In this document: positions 9,828 to 21,452 of the stretch, one piece after another
Position numbering within the stretch: the first letter of the stretch is position 1
Layout: every line of letters starts with the position of its first letter
Assembly: GCF_018406645.1 (NCBI RefSeq)
Contig: NZ_AP024546.1
Location: 744,001 to 808,000, forward strand
Direction: 5' to 3'
Length of the DNA stretch: 64,000 nt
Source of the DNA: Lysobacter helvus
GTDB lineage: Bacteria; Pseudomonadota; Gammaproteobacteria; Xanthomonadales; Xanthomonadaceae
The notes under the pieces: model-generated
The model's database searches: none
The model's input: the letters and a program-made list of their open reading frames with translations, nothing else
What the model was told of the DNA's origin: nothing
Translations under genes and position numbers: made by a program

Positions 9828-10562
9828 CTACGCCGCGTATGCGTCGGCGCCGAGGTCGGCGTTCGAGTAGACGTTCTGGACGTCGTCCAGGTCTTCCAGC
9901 CAGCGCAGCAGCTTGACCACCTGCTGGGCGGTTTCGCCGGAGACGGCGATGTCGTTGTCGGCGCGCATCGTCACTTCGGCGATGTCGGGCTTGAAACCCG
10001 TGCCTTCCATCGCGGCCTTGACCACGTCGAAGGCGTCCGGCGCGGTGAGCACGTCGATGGATCCGTCGTCGGGATAGACCACCACGTCGTCGGCGCCGGC
10101 GTCGATCGCCGCTTCGGTGATGCGGTCTTCGTCCGAGCCCGCGGCGAACGACAGCACGCCCACCTTCTTGAACATGAAGGCCACCGAGCCATCGGTGCCC
10201 AGGTTGCCGCCGAACTTGCCGAACGCATGGCGCACGTCGGCCACGGTGCGGACCTTGTTGTCCGTCAGGCAGTCCACGATCACCGCGACGCCGCCCGGGG
10301 CGTAGCCCTCGTAGCGGATTTCCTCGTAGCTCACGCCTTCCAGTTCGCCGGTGGCCTTCTTGATCGCGCGCTCGATGACGTCCTTGGACATGTTCACCGA
10401 CAGGCCGCGATCGATGCCCGCGCGCAGGCGCGGGTTGGTCGCCGGATCACCGCCGCCGGCACGCGCGGCGACGCCGATCTCGCGGATCACCTTGGTGAAG
10501 ATCTTGCCGCGCTGGGCATCGACGGCGTTCTTGCGGGCTTCGATGGAAGGGCCACGACCCAT
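9828..10562 (-). CDS. yebC: YebC/PmpR family DNA-binding transcriptional regulator
   Basis: 244 residues beginning [12 protein letters not shown]. The conserved family blocks are [43 protein letters not shown] and a [17 protein letters not shown] segment. YebC proteins bind DNA as regulators and have also been tied to relief of ribosome stalling; no specific target can be read from the sequence. Lies directly before ruvC, a very widespread pairing. The frame is open upstream, but the family N-terminus fixes the start. Confidence 0.94.
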   Translation of the reverse strand: MGRGPSIEARKNAVDAQRGKIFTKVIREIGVAARAGGGDPATNPRLRAGIDRGLSVNMSKDVIERAIKKATGELEGVSYEEIRYEGYAPGGVAVIVDCLTDNKVRTVADVRHAFGKFGGNLGTDGSVAFMFKKVGVLSFAAGSDEDRITEAAIDAGADDVVVYPDDGSIDVLTAPDAFDVVKAAMEGTGFKPDIAEVTMRADNDIAVSGETAQQVVKLLRWLEDLDDVQNVYSNADLGADAYAA

Positions 10563-10600
10563 GGGGAACCTGATCTGCGACTGGTGCGGGGGCGCAGATT

Positions 10601-11233
10601 CTACTCGTGGGTGAAGCGTCCCGTGCGCAGGAACGCCACCGCCTGGTCCGCCGCGGCGTGCGACACGAGCAGGCCGCTGTGGCTGGCATCCACCACCACG
10701 TGGTCGGCCAGACCCGGCAACTGCGTTTCGGCGATGGCGACCGTGCCGTCGTGGTCCCCGTCGAAATGGCCGAAGAACCGGCCCAGCCCGTGGGGCGCGC
10801 GGCCGGCGACCACGCCGAGCTCGGCCTGCCCGTTCCAGCTGGGGAACCCCGTGCGCAGGAGTGCTGCGCTGCGCCCGAGCAGCATCGTGGACATCGGGAA
10901 GCGCAGCACCCCGGCCGCCGCGCCGCTGCCGCCGAGCGGCGCGCCCAGGCATACGATGCGGCGCACCGGCAGGTGCGGTGCGTCGTGCAGGGCCTGCAAG
11001 GCGATCAGGCCGCCCAGGCTGTGCGCGACGATATGGGTGTCGCGTTCGCCGATGGTTTCGATCAGGCGCGGCACCGCGAGGTCCGGGCCGTCGGCGACGC
11101 TGGCGTACGAAAAGATTTCGGTGTCGAACCCCGCCGCCTGCAGGCGCCCGGCGAGCCAGTGCATCGCCATGCCGGGCATCCACAGCCCGTGCAGCAGGAG
11201 GACGCGCGGCTTGCCGGCGCCGTCGGGGCTCAC
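10601..11233 (-). CDS. Small alpha/beta-fold hydrolase
   Basis: 210 residues from a GTG overlapping the upstream GNAT stop (GTGA). An N-terminal beta strand and oxyanion segment ([11 protein letters not shown]) are followed by the nucleophile elbow AHSLGG with the probable catalytic Ser. An Asp/His pair lies near the end ([10 protein letters not shown]). No lid domain and no signal peptide, so probably cytoplasmic. The substrate is unknown; lipase-like or esterase activity is only a family-level guess. Sits between GNAT and yebC in the aspS-to-ruv run. Confidence 0.82.
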   Translation of the reverse strand: MSPDGAGKPRVLLLHGLWMPGMAMHWLAGRLQAAGFDTEIFSYASVADGPDLAVPRLIETIGERDTHIVAHSLGGLIALQALHDAPHLPVRRIVCLGAPLGGSGAAAGVLRFPMSTMLLGRSAALLRTGFPSWNGQAELGVVAGRAPHGLGRFFGHFDGDHDGTVAIAETQLPGLADHVVVDASHSGLLVSHAAADQAVAFLRTGRFTHE

Positions 11234-11769
11234 GCCTTCGGGCCGCGCCGCAGGATGAATTCCGGATCGCGCACGCTGCCGACCAGGAATTCGTAGTTGC
11301 CCACTTGCTCGAAGCCCAGGCGCTGGTAGAAGCGCTGCGCACCGAAGTTCTGCGACCACACACCGATCCACAACGTCGTCGGGCCGTCTTTCTCCAGCCA
11401 GTCGAACGCGGTGTGGATCAGGCGGCTGCCCGTGCCGCCGTTCTGCGCGGACGGCAACAGGTAGATGCGCTTGAGCTCGCCGTCCTCGGGCTTCACGTCC
11501 GCGTGCGGCAACGTGCACGGGCGACCGGCGAGCGCGTAGCCCACCGCTTCGCCGTCGCGTTCGGCCAGCCACACGGCGCACGCGGGATCGGTGAGGTACT
11601 TGCGATGCACGTCGACCGAATAGCTGTCGTGCAGGAACTGCGCGAGGTCCGCCGGCGGATACAGGTGCCCGAACGCTTCCACGAACGCGCGTTCGGCCAG
11701 CACCGACCACGCCTGCGCGTCGTCGGGCGTGGCGCGGCGGATCACGACTTCGCTCGCCACCGCGCTCAC
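11230..11769 (-). CDS. GNAT family N-acetyltransferase
   Basis: 179 residues from a GTG that overlaps the aspS stop (GTGA). A GNAT fold is seen: [12 protein letters not shown] at the start, then the acetyl-CoA pyrophosphate-binding motif A ([17 protein letters not shown]-x-x-G-x-G type), and [15 protein letters not shown] near the C-terminus. It transfers an acetyl group to an amine; small molecule and protein N-terminus are equally possible targets. Overlaps at both ends suggest coupled translation with aspS and the hydrolase. Substrate not predictable. Confidence 0.88.
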   Translation of the reverse strand: MSAVASEVVIRRATPDDAQAWSVLAERAFVEAFGHLYPPADLAQFLHDSYSVDVHRKYLTDPACAVWLAERDGEAVGYALAGRPCTLPHADVKPEDGELKRIYLLPSAQNGGTGSRLIHTAFDWLEKDGPTTLWIGVWSQNFGAQRFYQRLGFEQVGNYEFLVGSVRDPEFILRRGPKA

Positions 11770-13532
11770 GTCGCGGGCTTCTCGCGCACCGACACGTGCA
11801 CTTCGGCGAGTTGCTTGTCCGGCACCGGCGACGGCGCGCCGGTCATCAGGCACTGCGCGGTGGTGGTCTTCGGGAACGCGATGACGTCGCGGATCGATTC
11901 CGTGCCCGCCATCAGCGCGGCGATGCGGTCGATGCCGAACGCGATGCCGCCGTGCGGCGGCGCGCCGTACTTCAGCGCGTCGAGCAGGAAGCCGAACTTG
12001 CCTTCCGCTTCTTCCGCGCCGATGCCGAGCAGTTCGAACACCGCCGACTGCATCGCCGAGTTGTGGATGCGGATGGAACCGCCACCGATCTCGTTGCCGT
12101 TGAGCACCATGTCGTAGCCGCGCGAGACCGCGGTCTTCGCGTTCGCGCGCAGGTCGTCGATGCTGTCCACGGCCGGCGCGGTGAACGGGTGGTGCAGCGC
12201 GACGAAGCGGTTTTCTTCGTCGTCCCACTCGAACATCGGGAAGTCGGTGACCCACAGCGGCGCCCAACCGTCGGCGACGAGGCCGAGGTCCTTGCCGAGC
12301 TTCAGGCGCAGCGCGCCCATGAAGTCCGACGCGCTCTTGTACGTGGCCGCGCCGAAGAAGATCGCATCGCCCGGCTTGGCACCGGTCGCGTCGAGGATCG
12401 CTTTCTGCGTGGCGTCGTCGAGGAACTTGGCGATCGGCGAATTGATCGCGCCGGTCTCGTCGAGCTTCATCCATGCCAGGCCCTTCGCGCCGTACTTGGC
12501 GGCGTGCGCGGCGTAGTCGTCGATCTGCTTGCGCGAGAACTGCGCGCCGCCCGGCGTGCGCAAGGCCACGACGCGACCGTCGGCGTGGTTCGCCCAATCG
12601 GTGAACACCTTGAACTCGCAGGTCTTCACCAGCTCGGCGATGTCGGTGAATTCCATCGCGATGCGCAGGTCCGGCTTGTCCGACCCGTAGCGGCGCATGG
12701 CTTCTTCGTACGTCATGCGCGGGAACGGGTTGGCCAGTTCGACGTTCATCACTTCGCGGAACACGACGCGGATCATGTCTTCCACGGTGTCCTGCACGTC
12801 GCGCTCGGACACCCACGCGAACTCCATGTCGAGCTGCGTGAATTCCAGCTGGCGATCGGCGCGCAGCGCTTCGTCGCGGAAGCAGCGCGCGATCTGGTAG
12901 TAGCGGTCGAAGCCCGCCATCATCAGGATCTGCTTGAACAGCTGCGGCGACTGCGGCAACGCGTAGAACTCGCCGGGATGCATGCGCGCCGGCACCAGGA
13001 AATCGCGCGCGCCTTCGGGCGTGGCCTTCGTCAGGATCGGCGTTTCGATGTCCTGGAACCCGCGCGCATCGAGCCAGCGGCGCAGCGACTGCACCAGCCG
13101 GATGCGCGTGCGCATCATCTGCTGCATCTCCGGGCGGCGCATGTCGAGGTAGCGGTACTTCAGGCGGATGTCTTCGCCCGGGTTTTCGTGCGCGTGGAAC
13201 GGCAGCGGCTCGGCCTTGTTCAACAGCTCGATCTTCGTCGCCACCACTTCCACCTGGCCCGTGCGGAGCTTGGGGTTGACGCTGGAACGGCGGCGCACGG
13301 TGCCGGTGATGCGCAGGCAATCCTCGTAGCCCACCTTCGCGGCGGCTTCGACGACTTCGGCATTGCCGGCGACGTCGGCCTGTTCGGCGACCACCTGCAC
13401 GATGCCTTCGTGGTCGCGCAGGTCGATGAAGCACAGGCCGCCGAGGTCGCGGGCGACGTCCGCCCAGCCGCACAGGGTGACGGTCTGTCCGACCAGCGCC
13501 TCGTCGACGAGGCCGCAGAAATGGGTACGCAT
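11766..13532 (-). CDS. aspS: Aspartyl-tRNA synthetase
   Basis: 588 residues, normal for the long bacterial type. An N-terminal OB-fold anticodon-binding domain ([23 protein letters not shown]) precedes a class II catalytic core. Motif 2 is [18 protein letters not shown] with FTQLDMEF, a bacterial GAD insertion lies in the middle, and motif 3 is [12 protein letters not shown]. Charges tRNA-Asp; whether it is discriminating cannot be told here. First gene of the minus-strand run that reaches the left edge of the window. The diguanylate cyclase gene lies divergently 129 bases away. Confidence 0.98.
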   Translation of the reverse strand: MRTHFCGLVDEALVGQTVTLCGWADVARDLGGLCFIDLRDHEGIVQVVAEQADVAGNAEVVEAAAKVGYEDCLRITGTVRRRSSVNPKLRTGQVEVVATKIELLNKAEPLPFHAHENPGEDIRLKYRYLDMRRPEMQQMMRTRIRLVQSLRRWLDARGFQDIETPILTKATPEGARDFLVPARMHPGEFYALPQSPQLFKQILMMAGFDRYYQIARCFRDEALRADRQLEFTQLDMEFAWVSERDVQDTVEDMIRVVFREVMNVELANPFPRMTYEEAMRRYGSDKPDLRIAMEFTDIAELVKTCEFKVFTDWANHADGRVVALRTPGGAQFSRKQIDDYAAHAAKYGAKGLAWMKLDETGAINSPIAKFLDDATQKAILDATGAKPGDAIFFGAATYKSASDFMGALRLKLGKDLGLVADGWAPLWVTDFPMFEWDDEENRFVALHHPFTAPAVDSIDDLRANAKTAVSRGYDMVLNGNEIGGGSIRIHNSAMQSAVFELLGIGAEEAEGKFGFLLDALKYGAPPHGGIAFGIDRIAALMAGTESIRDVIAFPKTTTAQCLMTGAPSPVPDKQLAEVHVSVREKPAT

Positions 13533-13661
13533 GGGGGGGTCCGAACCGGGAGGCCGGGCATTTTAGCCGAGGGGCGCGGGGAGCATCGGTCCGATGCACG
13601 GCCGGAATGGGGGTCTTTCGGCCGTTAGGCTTCTCGAAGGCGGGCATTTTTGGGGAGAGGG

Positions 13662-14732
13662 ATGGAGTTTCCGCGGGATCGCGAGGCCGCCTACGTCCAG
13701 CGCATGTTCGGTTGGCAGCGGCAACGCCTGCGCCGCCTGGTGCTGCTGGCGCCCGTGCTGCTGTTCCTGTTCGTCGCGCTGCAGGCCCTGCTGATGCCCG
13801 CGCCGCTGTCGGACTGGCTGCACGATCCGCTGCTCTACGTGGGGCTGGTCGTGCTGACGGCGGTGGCGCTGTGGATGCGCACCCTGCACGACGCCAACCT
13901 CTTCGCCGCCGGTGGCGTGGCGCTGCAGACCCTGTTCCTGGTGTCCTGCGCGATGAGCACGCGGCCCGGGCACGGGGGCGTGGGCCTGCTGCTGCCGATG
14001 TTCGTGGCCACGCCGCTGGTCACCGCGCCGTTCTGGGCGCGCAACTCCACGGTGATGATGGCGATCCTGCTCGGATACCTCTCCGGCGCGCTCGCGCTGT
14101 GGCACGCACATGCCGGCAGCACGGTGTGGCTGGCCTACGGGGTGCAGGCGCTCGGCGGCGGGATCGTGGCGATGGCGATGCACGCCACCGTCGACCACGC
14201 GCGCCGCAACTACTTCCTGGCCGAGGAAGAGCTGGCCGAACGCGCGCGCCTGGATGCCCTCACCTCCACGCTCAACCGCCGCCATTTCATCGAAACGGGC
14301 GAGCTGATGCTCTCGCACATGCGCCTGGGCCAGCACCTGGCGGCGTGCTTCATCGACCTGGACCACTTCAAGCGCGTGAACGACCAGGGCGGGCATCGCA
14401 TCGGCGACCAGCTATTGGTCGCGGTGGCGCGGCGCCTGCTGGAGCTGGAAGGCCACGGCCGCTTGATCGGGCGGCTCGGCGGCGAGGAGTTCGCGATGCT
14501 GCTGCCGGGGCTGCGGATGGCGGAAGCGGAACAACTGCTGCAGTCGGTGTGCGCCGATATCGGGGAGATCGCGGTGGAAGGCCACGCGTGCACCGCGAGC
14601 GTGGGCATCGCGGAGTGGCAGCCCGGGGAAACGCTGTCGGACCTGCTGCATCGCGCGGACCTGGCGTTGCTCAACGCCAAGCGCAACGGGCGGAACCGGA
14701 TCGTGCAGTGGTCGGAGGATGTCGCGGCCTAG
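13662..14732 (+). CDS. Membrane-bound GGDEF diguanylate cyclase
   Basis: 356 residues from an ATG preceded by GGGGAGAGG. An N-terminal region with about six hydrophobic helices (residues 25-175) is followed by a short linker (EEELAERARLDALTSTLNRRHF) and a GGDEF domain with DLDHFKRVND and the active-site signature RLGGEEF (about residue 273). It should make cyclic di-GMP. The RxxD inhibitory site normally five residues before the signature is absent (the aligned positions are Gly and Arg), so product inhibition may be lost. The sensory domain is of an unrecognised type. Its stop overlaps the convergent FmdB-type gene (CTAG). Confidence 0.88.
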   Translation: MEFPRDREAAYVQRMFGWQRQRLRRLVLLAPVLLFLFVALQALLMPAPLSDWLHDPLLYVGLVVLTAVALWMRTLHDANLFAAGGVALQTLFLVSCAMSTRPGHGGVGLLLPMFVATPLVTAPFWARNSTVMMAILLGYLSGALALWHAHAGSTVWLAYGVQALGGGIVAMAMHATVDHARRNYFLAEEELAERARLDALTSTLNRRHFIETGELMLSHMRLGQHLAACFIDLDHFKRVNDQGGHRIGDQLLVAVARRLLELEGHGRLIGRLGGEEFAMLLPGLRMAEAEQLLQSVCADIGEIAVEGHACTASVGIAEWQPGETLSDLLHRADLALLNAKRNGRNRIVQWSEDVAA

Positions 14733-15034
14733 TCGGCCTTCGGCACCGGTTTGGATTCGGCCGGCTTGGATTCCGCGGGCTTGCTCTCCGCCGGCTTCGC
14801 GTCCGCCACCGGCTTCGGCGCACCTTCGACGAGGTTGCGCTTCTTGTCGCCGTCCTTCTTGAAGTCCGTCTCGTACCAGCCGCTGCCGGACAGGCGGAAC
14901 GACGGCGCGGTGAGCTGGCGCTTCACCGCATCGGTCTCGCACTTCGGGCAGGCGCTCGGGTCGGGGTCGGACATCTTCTGCAGGCGATCGAACTCGTGGC
15001 CGCAGGACGTGCATTCGAAGGCGTAGATGGGCAT
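14729..15034 (-). CDS. FmdB-family zinc ribbon protein
   Basis: 101 residues beginning MPIYAFECTSCGHEF. Two CxxC knuckles (CTSC at about 8-11, CPKC at about 29-32) form the FmdB regulatory zinc ribbon. The C-terminal third is low complexity: KPAES repeated three times in a row and then PVPKAD. The molecular role of FmdB-like ribbons is poorly known. The gene lies 6 bases downstream of the ABC-F gene, on the same strand, and its stop codon overlaps that of the diguanylate cyclase. Confidence 0.85.
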   Translation of the reverse strand: MPIYAFECTSCGHEFDRLQKMSDPDPSACPKCETDAVKRQLTAPSFRLSGSGWYETDFKKDGDKKRNLVEGAPKPVADAKPAESKPAESKPAESKPVPKAD

Positions 15035-15040
15035 GGCGTA

Positions 15041-16897
15041 TCAGGCGGTTTCGTAGAGGGCGAGCAAATCGGCTTCGGCGCGCGCGAGGTCTTCGCGCAA
15101 CTGGGCCTGCTGGCGGCCCAGGTCGGCGGCCTTCGCCGCGTCGGCATACACCTTGGGGTCGGCGAGGCTGGAATCCAACGTCGCGATGCGCGATTCCAGG
15201 TCCGCCACGCGCGCTTCGGCCTTCGCCAACGCGTGCGGATTGGTCTTGCCGGCGGGCTTCTTGACCGGTGCGGGCGCGGGGGCCGGCGCGGCCTTGGCCT
15301 GCTTGTCGGCCTTCGCCGATTCGCTGCCCGGGCGCGAACGCAGCCACGCGGCGTATTCGTCCAGGTCGCCGTCGAAGGCTTCCACCTTGCCGTCGGCCAC
15401 GCGCACGAAGGTGTCGCACACCAGGCCGATCAAGTGGCGGTCGTGCGAGACGAGCACGATCGCACCGTCGAAATCGCTGAGCGCTTCGGCCAGCGCTTCG
15501 CGCATGTCGAGGTCCAGGTGATTCGTCGGTTCGTCGAGCAGCAGCACGTTCGGTTGCTTGAACGCGATCATCGCGAGCGCCAGGCGCGCCTTCTCGCCGC
15601 CGGAGAACCCGTCGATCGATTCGAACGCGCGGTCGCCGGGGAAATTCCACTTGCCGAGGAAATCGCGGAACTGCTGCGTCGGCAGGTCGCCCGCCACCTT
15701 GCGCAAATGATCGATGGGCGTCTGCCCCGCCATCAGCGATTCGACCGTGTGCTGCGCGAAGTAGCCGATGCGCATGTCGGGATGCGCGTTGCGTTCGCCG
15801 TCGATCAACGGCAACTCGCCGACCAGCGTCTTCACCAGCGTCGATTTACCCGCGCCGTTCGGGCCGAGCAAGCCGACGCGATCGCCCGCTTCGAGGCCGA
15901 AGCCCACGTCGCGCAGGATGCGCACGTCGCCATAGCCGGCATCGACGTGGTTCAAACGCACGAGCGAATTCGGCAGGCGCTGCGGCGCGGGGAATTCGAT
16001 GCGCAGCGAACGCTCGGCGCGCACCGCCTCGGTGCCCGACAGCTTCGCCAGGCGCTTCATGCGCGACTGCGCCTGCTTGGCCTTGCTGGCCTTGGCCTTG
16101 AAGCGATCGATGAAGGATTGCAGGTGCGCGCGTTCGATCTGTTCCTTCTCGTGCGCGATCTGCTGCTGGCGCAGCTGTTCGGCGCGCTGGCGCTCGAACG
16201 CGGTGTAGTCGCCGGTGTAGAGCTTCGCGCGGCCTTCGTGCAGGTGCAGCGTGTGCGTGGTGATGTTGTCGAGGAACTCGCGGTCGTGCGAGATCACCAG
16301 CAGCGTGCCGGGATAACGCAGCAGCCACTGTTCGAGCCACAGCACGGCGTCGAGGTCGAGGTGGTTCGTCGGTTCGTCGAGCAGCAGCAGGTCGCTCGGC
16401 GTCATCAGCGCGCGCGCGACGTTGAGGCGCACGCGCCAGCCGCCGGAGAAGTCGGACACCGCCTTCGAATGCGTTTCCGCGGGGAAGCCCAGGCCATGCA
16501 GCAACCGGCCCGCGCGCGCGGTGGCGTCGTAGCCGTTCAACTCTTCGAGCTTGTGGTGCGCCACCGCGACCGCTTCCCAGTCTTCGTTCGCGAACGCGTT
16601 GGCTTCCATCTGGATCGCGTCGTGCACGGCCTGGTCGCCGGACAGCACGAAGTCGATCGCCGAATCCGGGAGCGACGGGGTTTCCTGCGCCACCCAGGCG
16701 ATGCGCGCCTTGCCGGGCAGGTCCAGGTCGCCCTTGTCCGGCTCCACCTCGCCCATCAGGGCGGCGAACAACGAGGTCTTGCCCGTGCCGTTGCGGCCGA
16801 CCACGCCCACGCGCCAGCCGGCGTGCAGGGTGAGGTCGACATCGGACAGGAGGAGGCGCTCGCCGCGGCGGAGAGCGAAATTGCGGAAGGAAATCAT
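15041..16897 (-). CDS. yheS: ABC-F family ATPase, YheS type
   Basis: 618 residues with two ABC domains and no membrane segments. Walker A motifs are GRNGTGKTS and GPNGAGKST. The signatures are SDFSGGWRVRLNVA and FSGGEKARLALA, and there are two LLLDEPTNHLDLD Walker B stretches. The interdomain linker contains IDRFKAKASKAKQAQSRMKRL, which matches YheS better than Uup or EttA. ABC-F proteins act on the ribosome, in E-site gating or rescue of stalled translation. The C-terminus is an Ala/Lys linker plus a coiled coil (ALAKAEARVADLESRIA). Separated from clpB upstream by a repeat-rich gap. Confidence 0.9.
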   Translation of the reverse strand: MISFRNFALRRGERLLLSDVDLTLHAGWRVGVVGRNGTGKTSLFAALMGEVEPDKGDLDLPGKARIAWVAQETPSLPDSAIDFVLSGDQAVHDAIQMEANAFANEDWEAVAVAHHKLEELNGYDATARAGRLLHGLGFPAETHSKAVSDFSGGWRVRLNVARALMTPSDLLLLDEPTNHLDLDAVLWLEQWLLRYPGTLLVISHDREFLDNITTHTLHLHEGRAKLYTGDYTAFERQRAEQLRQQQIAHEKEQIERAHLQSFIDRFKAKASKAKQAQSRMKRLAKLSGTEAVRAERSLRIEFPAPQRLPNSLVRLNHVDAGYGDVRILRDVGFGLEAGDRVGLLGPNGAGKSTLVKTLVGELPLIDGERNAHPDMRIGYFAQHTVESLMAGQTPIDHLRKVAGDLPTQQFRDFLGKWNFPGDRAFESIDGFSGGEKARLALAMIAFKQPNVLLLDEPTNHLDLDMREALAEALSDFDGAIVLVSHDRHLIGLVCDTFVRVADGKVEAFDGDLDEYAAWLRSRPGSESAKADKQAKAAPAPAPAPVKKPAGKTNPHALAKAEARVADLESRIATLDSSLADPKVYADAAKAADLGRQQAQLREDLARAEADLLALYETA

Positions 16898-16920
16898 GGG
16901 GGCGGAATTCTAGAGGAGCC

Positions 16921-17017
16921 GGGACCGGGGACTGGGGACCAGGGACCGGGGAAAAGCGGGGGCGCAGTTTGACAGCTCTTGCTTCCCCCTGGTCCCCGGT
17001 CCCTGTCCCCGGTCCCG
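16921..17017. repeat. Imperfect inverted repeat of GGGACCGGGGAC-type units between clpB and the ABC-F gene
   Basis: The left arm (16921-16951) is built from GGGACCGGGGAC, TGGGGACC and AGGGACCGGGG. The right arm (16985-17017) carries the complementary TCCCC/GGTCCC units. The outer 12 bases, GGGACCGGGGAC, pair exactly. The spacer is about 33 bases. No T-tract follows on either strand, so it is not a classical intrinsic terminator. It looks like a REP-like or dispersed intergenic element placed 3' of clpB. Confidence 0.75.
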
Positions 17018-17021
17018 CCAT

Positions 17022-19607
<2,586 letters not shown>

Positions 19608-19633
19608 GGGAATGGAAGCTCCTGGAAACGTGA

Positions 19634-19649
19634 GGCCCGGCGCCGGGCC
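19634..19649. repeat. 16-base perfect palindrome in the clpB leader
   Basis: GGCCCGGCGCCGGGCC is self-complementary over its full length. It lies between the proposed heat-shock promoter and the clpB start codon, so it would be transcribed in the 5' untranslated region and could fold or bind a dimeric protein. No function can be read from sequence alone. Confidence 0.6.
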
Positions 19650-19663
19650 GGCGAATAGCCTGC

Positions 19664-19691
19664 AGATGCGGCCGTGGAGACGGGATGCAAG
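19664..19691 (-). promoter_or_regulatory. Candidate sigma-32 (RpoH) heat-shock promoter of clpB
   Basis: On the minus strand CTTGCAT and CCGCATCT are separated by 13 bases, close to the RpoH consensus CTTGAAA, 11-16 bases, CCCCATnT. It ends 56 bases upstream of the clpB start. clpB is a standard RpoH target, which supports the call. The match is imperfect at one position of the core -35 and one of the -10. Confidence 0.6.
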
Positions 19692-19750
19692 GCGCCGGGC
19701 CCGGTATCCTCCGCATCCTTTCGTCCTGTCTTTCCCTGAGGTCCTGCTGC

Positions 19751-20512
19751 ATGGCCGTGGTCATCCGGCCCACGCTCCCGGCATTCCTGCCGGCCGCGGG
19801 GTGGTTTGCGCTCAATGCGCTGCAATTGTTCGCCCTCATCGTCTTCACCGTCGCCGGGATCCCGGTCGCGCTGCTGGTCGCCCTCCTCCGGGGCCCGGCG
19901 CCCGCGCTGCGCATGGCCCGCTGGTACTGGGCGCCGTTGTTGCTGGGCGGCGCGGGCGTGGACCTGGTGGTCGAAGGCACCGATCGCGTCGCCTGGGACA
20001 AGCCGCTCGTGCTCGTCAGCAACCACGCGTCGATGATGGACATCGTCGTGTTGTTCCGCGCGGTGCCGGCGCCGTTGCGTTTCATGCTCAAGCGCGAACT
20101 GGCGATGGTGCCGTTCGTGGGCTGGTATGCGCGCGCGATGGGCATGGTGTTCATCGATCGCGGCAATGCGCGCGATGCGCGGCGCAAGCTCGGCGATGCC
20201 GTCGACAAGTTGCGCGACGGCGCGACGCTGGTGGCGTTCCCCGAAGGCACGCGCAGCAAGGACGGCCACGTCGGCGCGTTCAAGGGCGGTGCGTTCCAGG
20301 TCGCGATCGAAGCAGGCGTGCCGGTGGTGCCGGTGACGATCACGGGCAGCGGCGCAGTGTTGCCGCCGTCGGGCTTCCGCGTGCGGCCGGGGACGATAGT
20401 GGTGCGCTTCGGCGATCCGATCGCGACCGAGGGGATGTCGGTGCAGGCGCGGAATGCATTGGCGCAGCAGGCGCGCGAACGCGTGGTGTCGATGGCGAAC
20501 GGCGGCGCCTAG
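19751..20512 (+). CDS. plsC: 1-acyl-sn-glycerol-3-phosphate acyltransferase (PlsC family)
   Basis: 253 residues from ATG 19751 ([10 protein letters not shown]). An N-terminal membrane segment (about 17-45) is followed by the acyltransferase domain. Motif I is NHASMMD (NHxSxxD), motif III is [10 protein letters not shown] and motif IV is [10 protein letters not shown]. This converts lysophosphatidate to phosphatidate, or acylates a related glycerolipid. It reads away from clpB and ends exactly where the convergent DCC gene ends (no gap). Other frames run further upstream, but the conserved body and this ATG fit the family. Confidence 0.9.
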   Translation: MAVVIRPTLPAFLPAAGWFALNALQLFALIVFTVAGIPVALLVALLRGPAPALRMARWYWAPLLLGGAGVDLVVEGTDRVAWDKPLVLVSNHASMMDIVVLFRAVPAPLRFMLKRELAMVPFVGWYARAMGMVFIDRGNARDARRKLGDAVDKLRDGATLVAFPEGTRSKDGHVGAFKGGAFQVAIEAGVPVVPVTITGSGAVLPPSGFRVRPGTIVVRFGDPIATEGMSVQARNALAQQARERVVSMANGGA

Positions 20513-20923
20513 CTACTGCAGGAAGCGTTCGGCCTCCGCCGGCGACGGCACGCGGCACGCCGCATGGCGGCCGAACCAGCGATAGCGGTTGCGCGCGAGC
20601 ATGCGATACAGCGGATCGCCCACCGCACCCGGGATCAGTCGCAACACGTGCGCGGCACGCCACGCACCCCCCAAGCCGGTGAGCACGCGACGAATGCCGT
20701 CGACATCGCGATACGCGTGTTCGCCTTCGATCAGCAGGAACGACGACGGATCGTCCGGATCCAGCCCGTGCGTGGCGAGCAACGTGCGTCCGGACGGTGC
20801 CTGCATCGCCGCGAAGCGATAGCGCCCGCGCCGGTCGTGGCGCAACAGGAAATCGATCCAGCCGTTGCACAGCACGCACGTGCCGTCGAACACGATCACG
20901 GCGCGGGCGTCAGGCGGGGACAA
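20513..20923 (-). CDS. DCC family (DUF393) thiol-disulfide oxidoreductase
   Basis: 136 residues. The hallmark is [15 protein letters not shown] near the N-terminus, the DxxCxxC motif of the DCC family, with a thioredoxin-like CxxC. The C-terminal part ([14 protein letters not shown]) is also typical. Function is predicted as a thiol-disulfide oxidoreductase; the partner is unknown. The start is uncertain: TTG 20923 overlaps the DUF4166 gene by 14 bases, while an internal GTG (20899) would leave a 10-base gap. Last gene of the rluD-pgeF-DUF4166-DCC run. Confidence 0.85.
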   Translation of the reverse strand: MSPPDARAVIVFDGTCVLCNGWIDFLLRHDRRGRYRFAAMQAPSGRTLLATHGLDPDDPSSFLLIEGEHAYRDVDGIRRVLTGLGGAWRAAHVLRLIPGAVGDPLYRMLARNRYRWFGRHAACRVPSPAEAERFLQ

Positions 20924-21452
20924 GCCAACCCTCGTAACGGATGAGGCGGCCGATCACCGGCATCGCGGCTTCGACCAGGAATTCGTAGCGCCCTGCGTGT
21001 TCGCGCTCGCGGCAACGCACGTCGGCGAACCAGCGCGCGGGCAGCGGCAAAACGCCGAGCAACCGCACGCCGGCGGTGCGCCAATGGATCTCGTCGTCGC
21101 GGGCGTCCAGCGCGAAGCGGAACGTCATCGGGCCGAGGCGCTCGTGCAGGAAACCGTCGCGCGCGGTGCAACGCGAACGCAGGCGGGCGCCGCCGAAATC
21201 GCGCGCCCACGTTTCTGCATCGTCGTGGATGGAAAACACGATGGTGGTCGGGACGGCGTGGCGCGACGGCGGCAGGCCGGTCATCGCGGCGCACAGCCGC
21301 GCGAGCGGATTCGTGCCGCGCAGGATCGAGGCTTCGCCGCGCCAGGTCGCCTGCGTGTCGATCGCATGCAAGGCACGGAGCTGGGGCGGAAGCGTATCGA
21401 ACCTGGTGCCGAGGAGCCGGCGGAACAGCGGCGTGCTCAAGGCGCGATCCAC
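20910..21452 (-). CDS. DUF4166 domain-containing protein
   Basis: About 180 residues beginning around STPLFRRLLGTRFDTLPP, which is typical of DUF4166. Later blocks include TFRFALDARDDEIHW and [22 protein letters not shown]. No catalytic motif or membrane helix is seen and the function is unknown. The domain is often found with oxidoreductase-type genes, and here it lies next to a DCC protein. The start may be GTG 21452 (16-base overlap with pgeF) or TTG 21440 (TTGA overlap); both are non-ATG. Confidence 0.75.
   Translation of the reverse strand: MDRALSTPLFRRLLGTRFDTLPPQLRALHAIDTQATWRGEASILRGTNPLARLCAAMTGLPPSRHAVPTTIVFSIHDDAETWARDFGGARLRSRCTARDGFLHERLGPMTFRFALDARDDEIHWRTAGVRLLGVLPLPARWFADVRCREREHAGRYEFLVEAAMPVIGRLIRYEGWLVPA

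Noticed and set aside
13607-16972. Plus-strand open frame of about 1,120 codons over the diguanylate cyclase, FmdB and ABC-F genes
   Set aside because: It is out of frame with the cyclase and antisense to the other two, with no family features.
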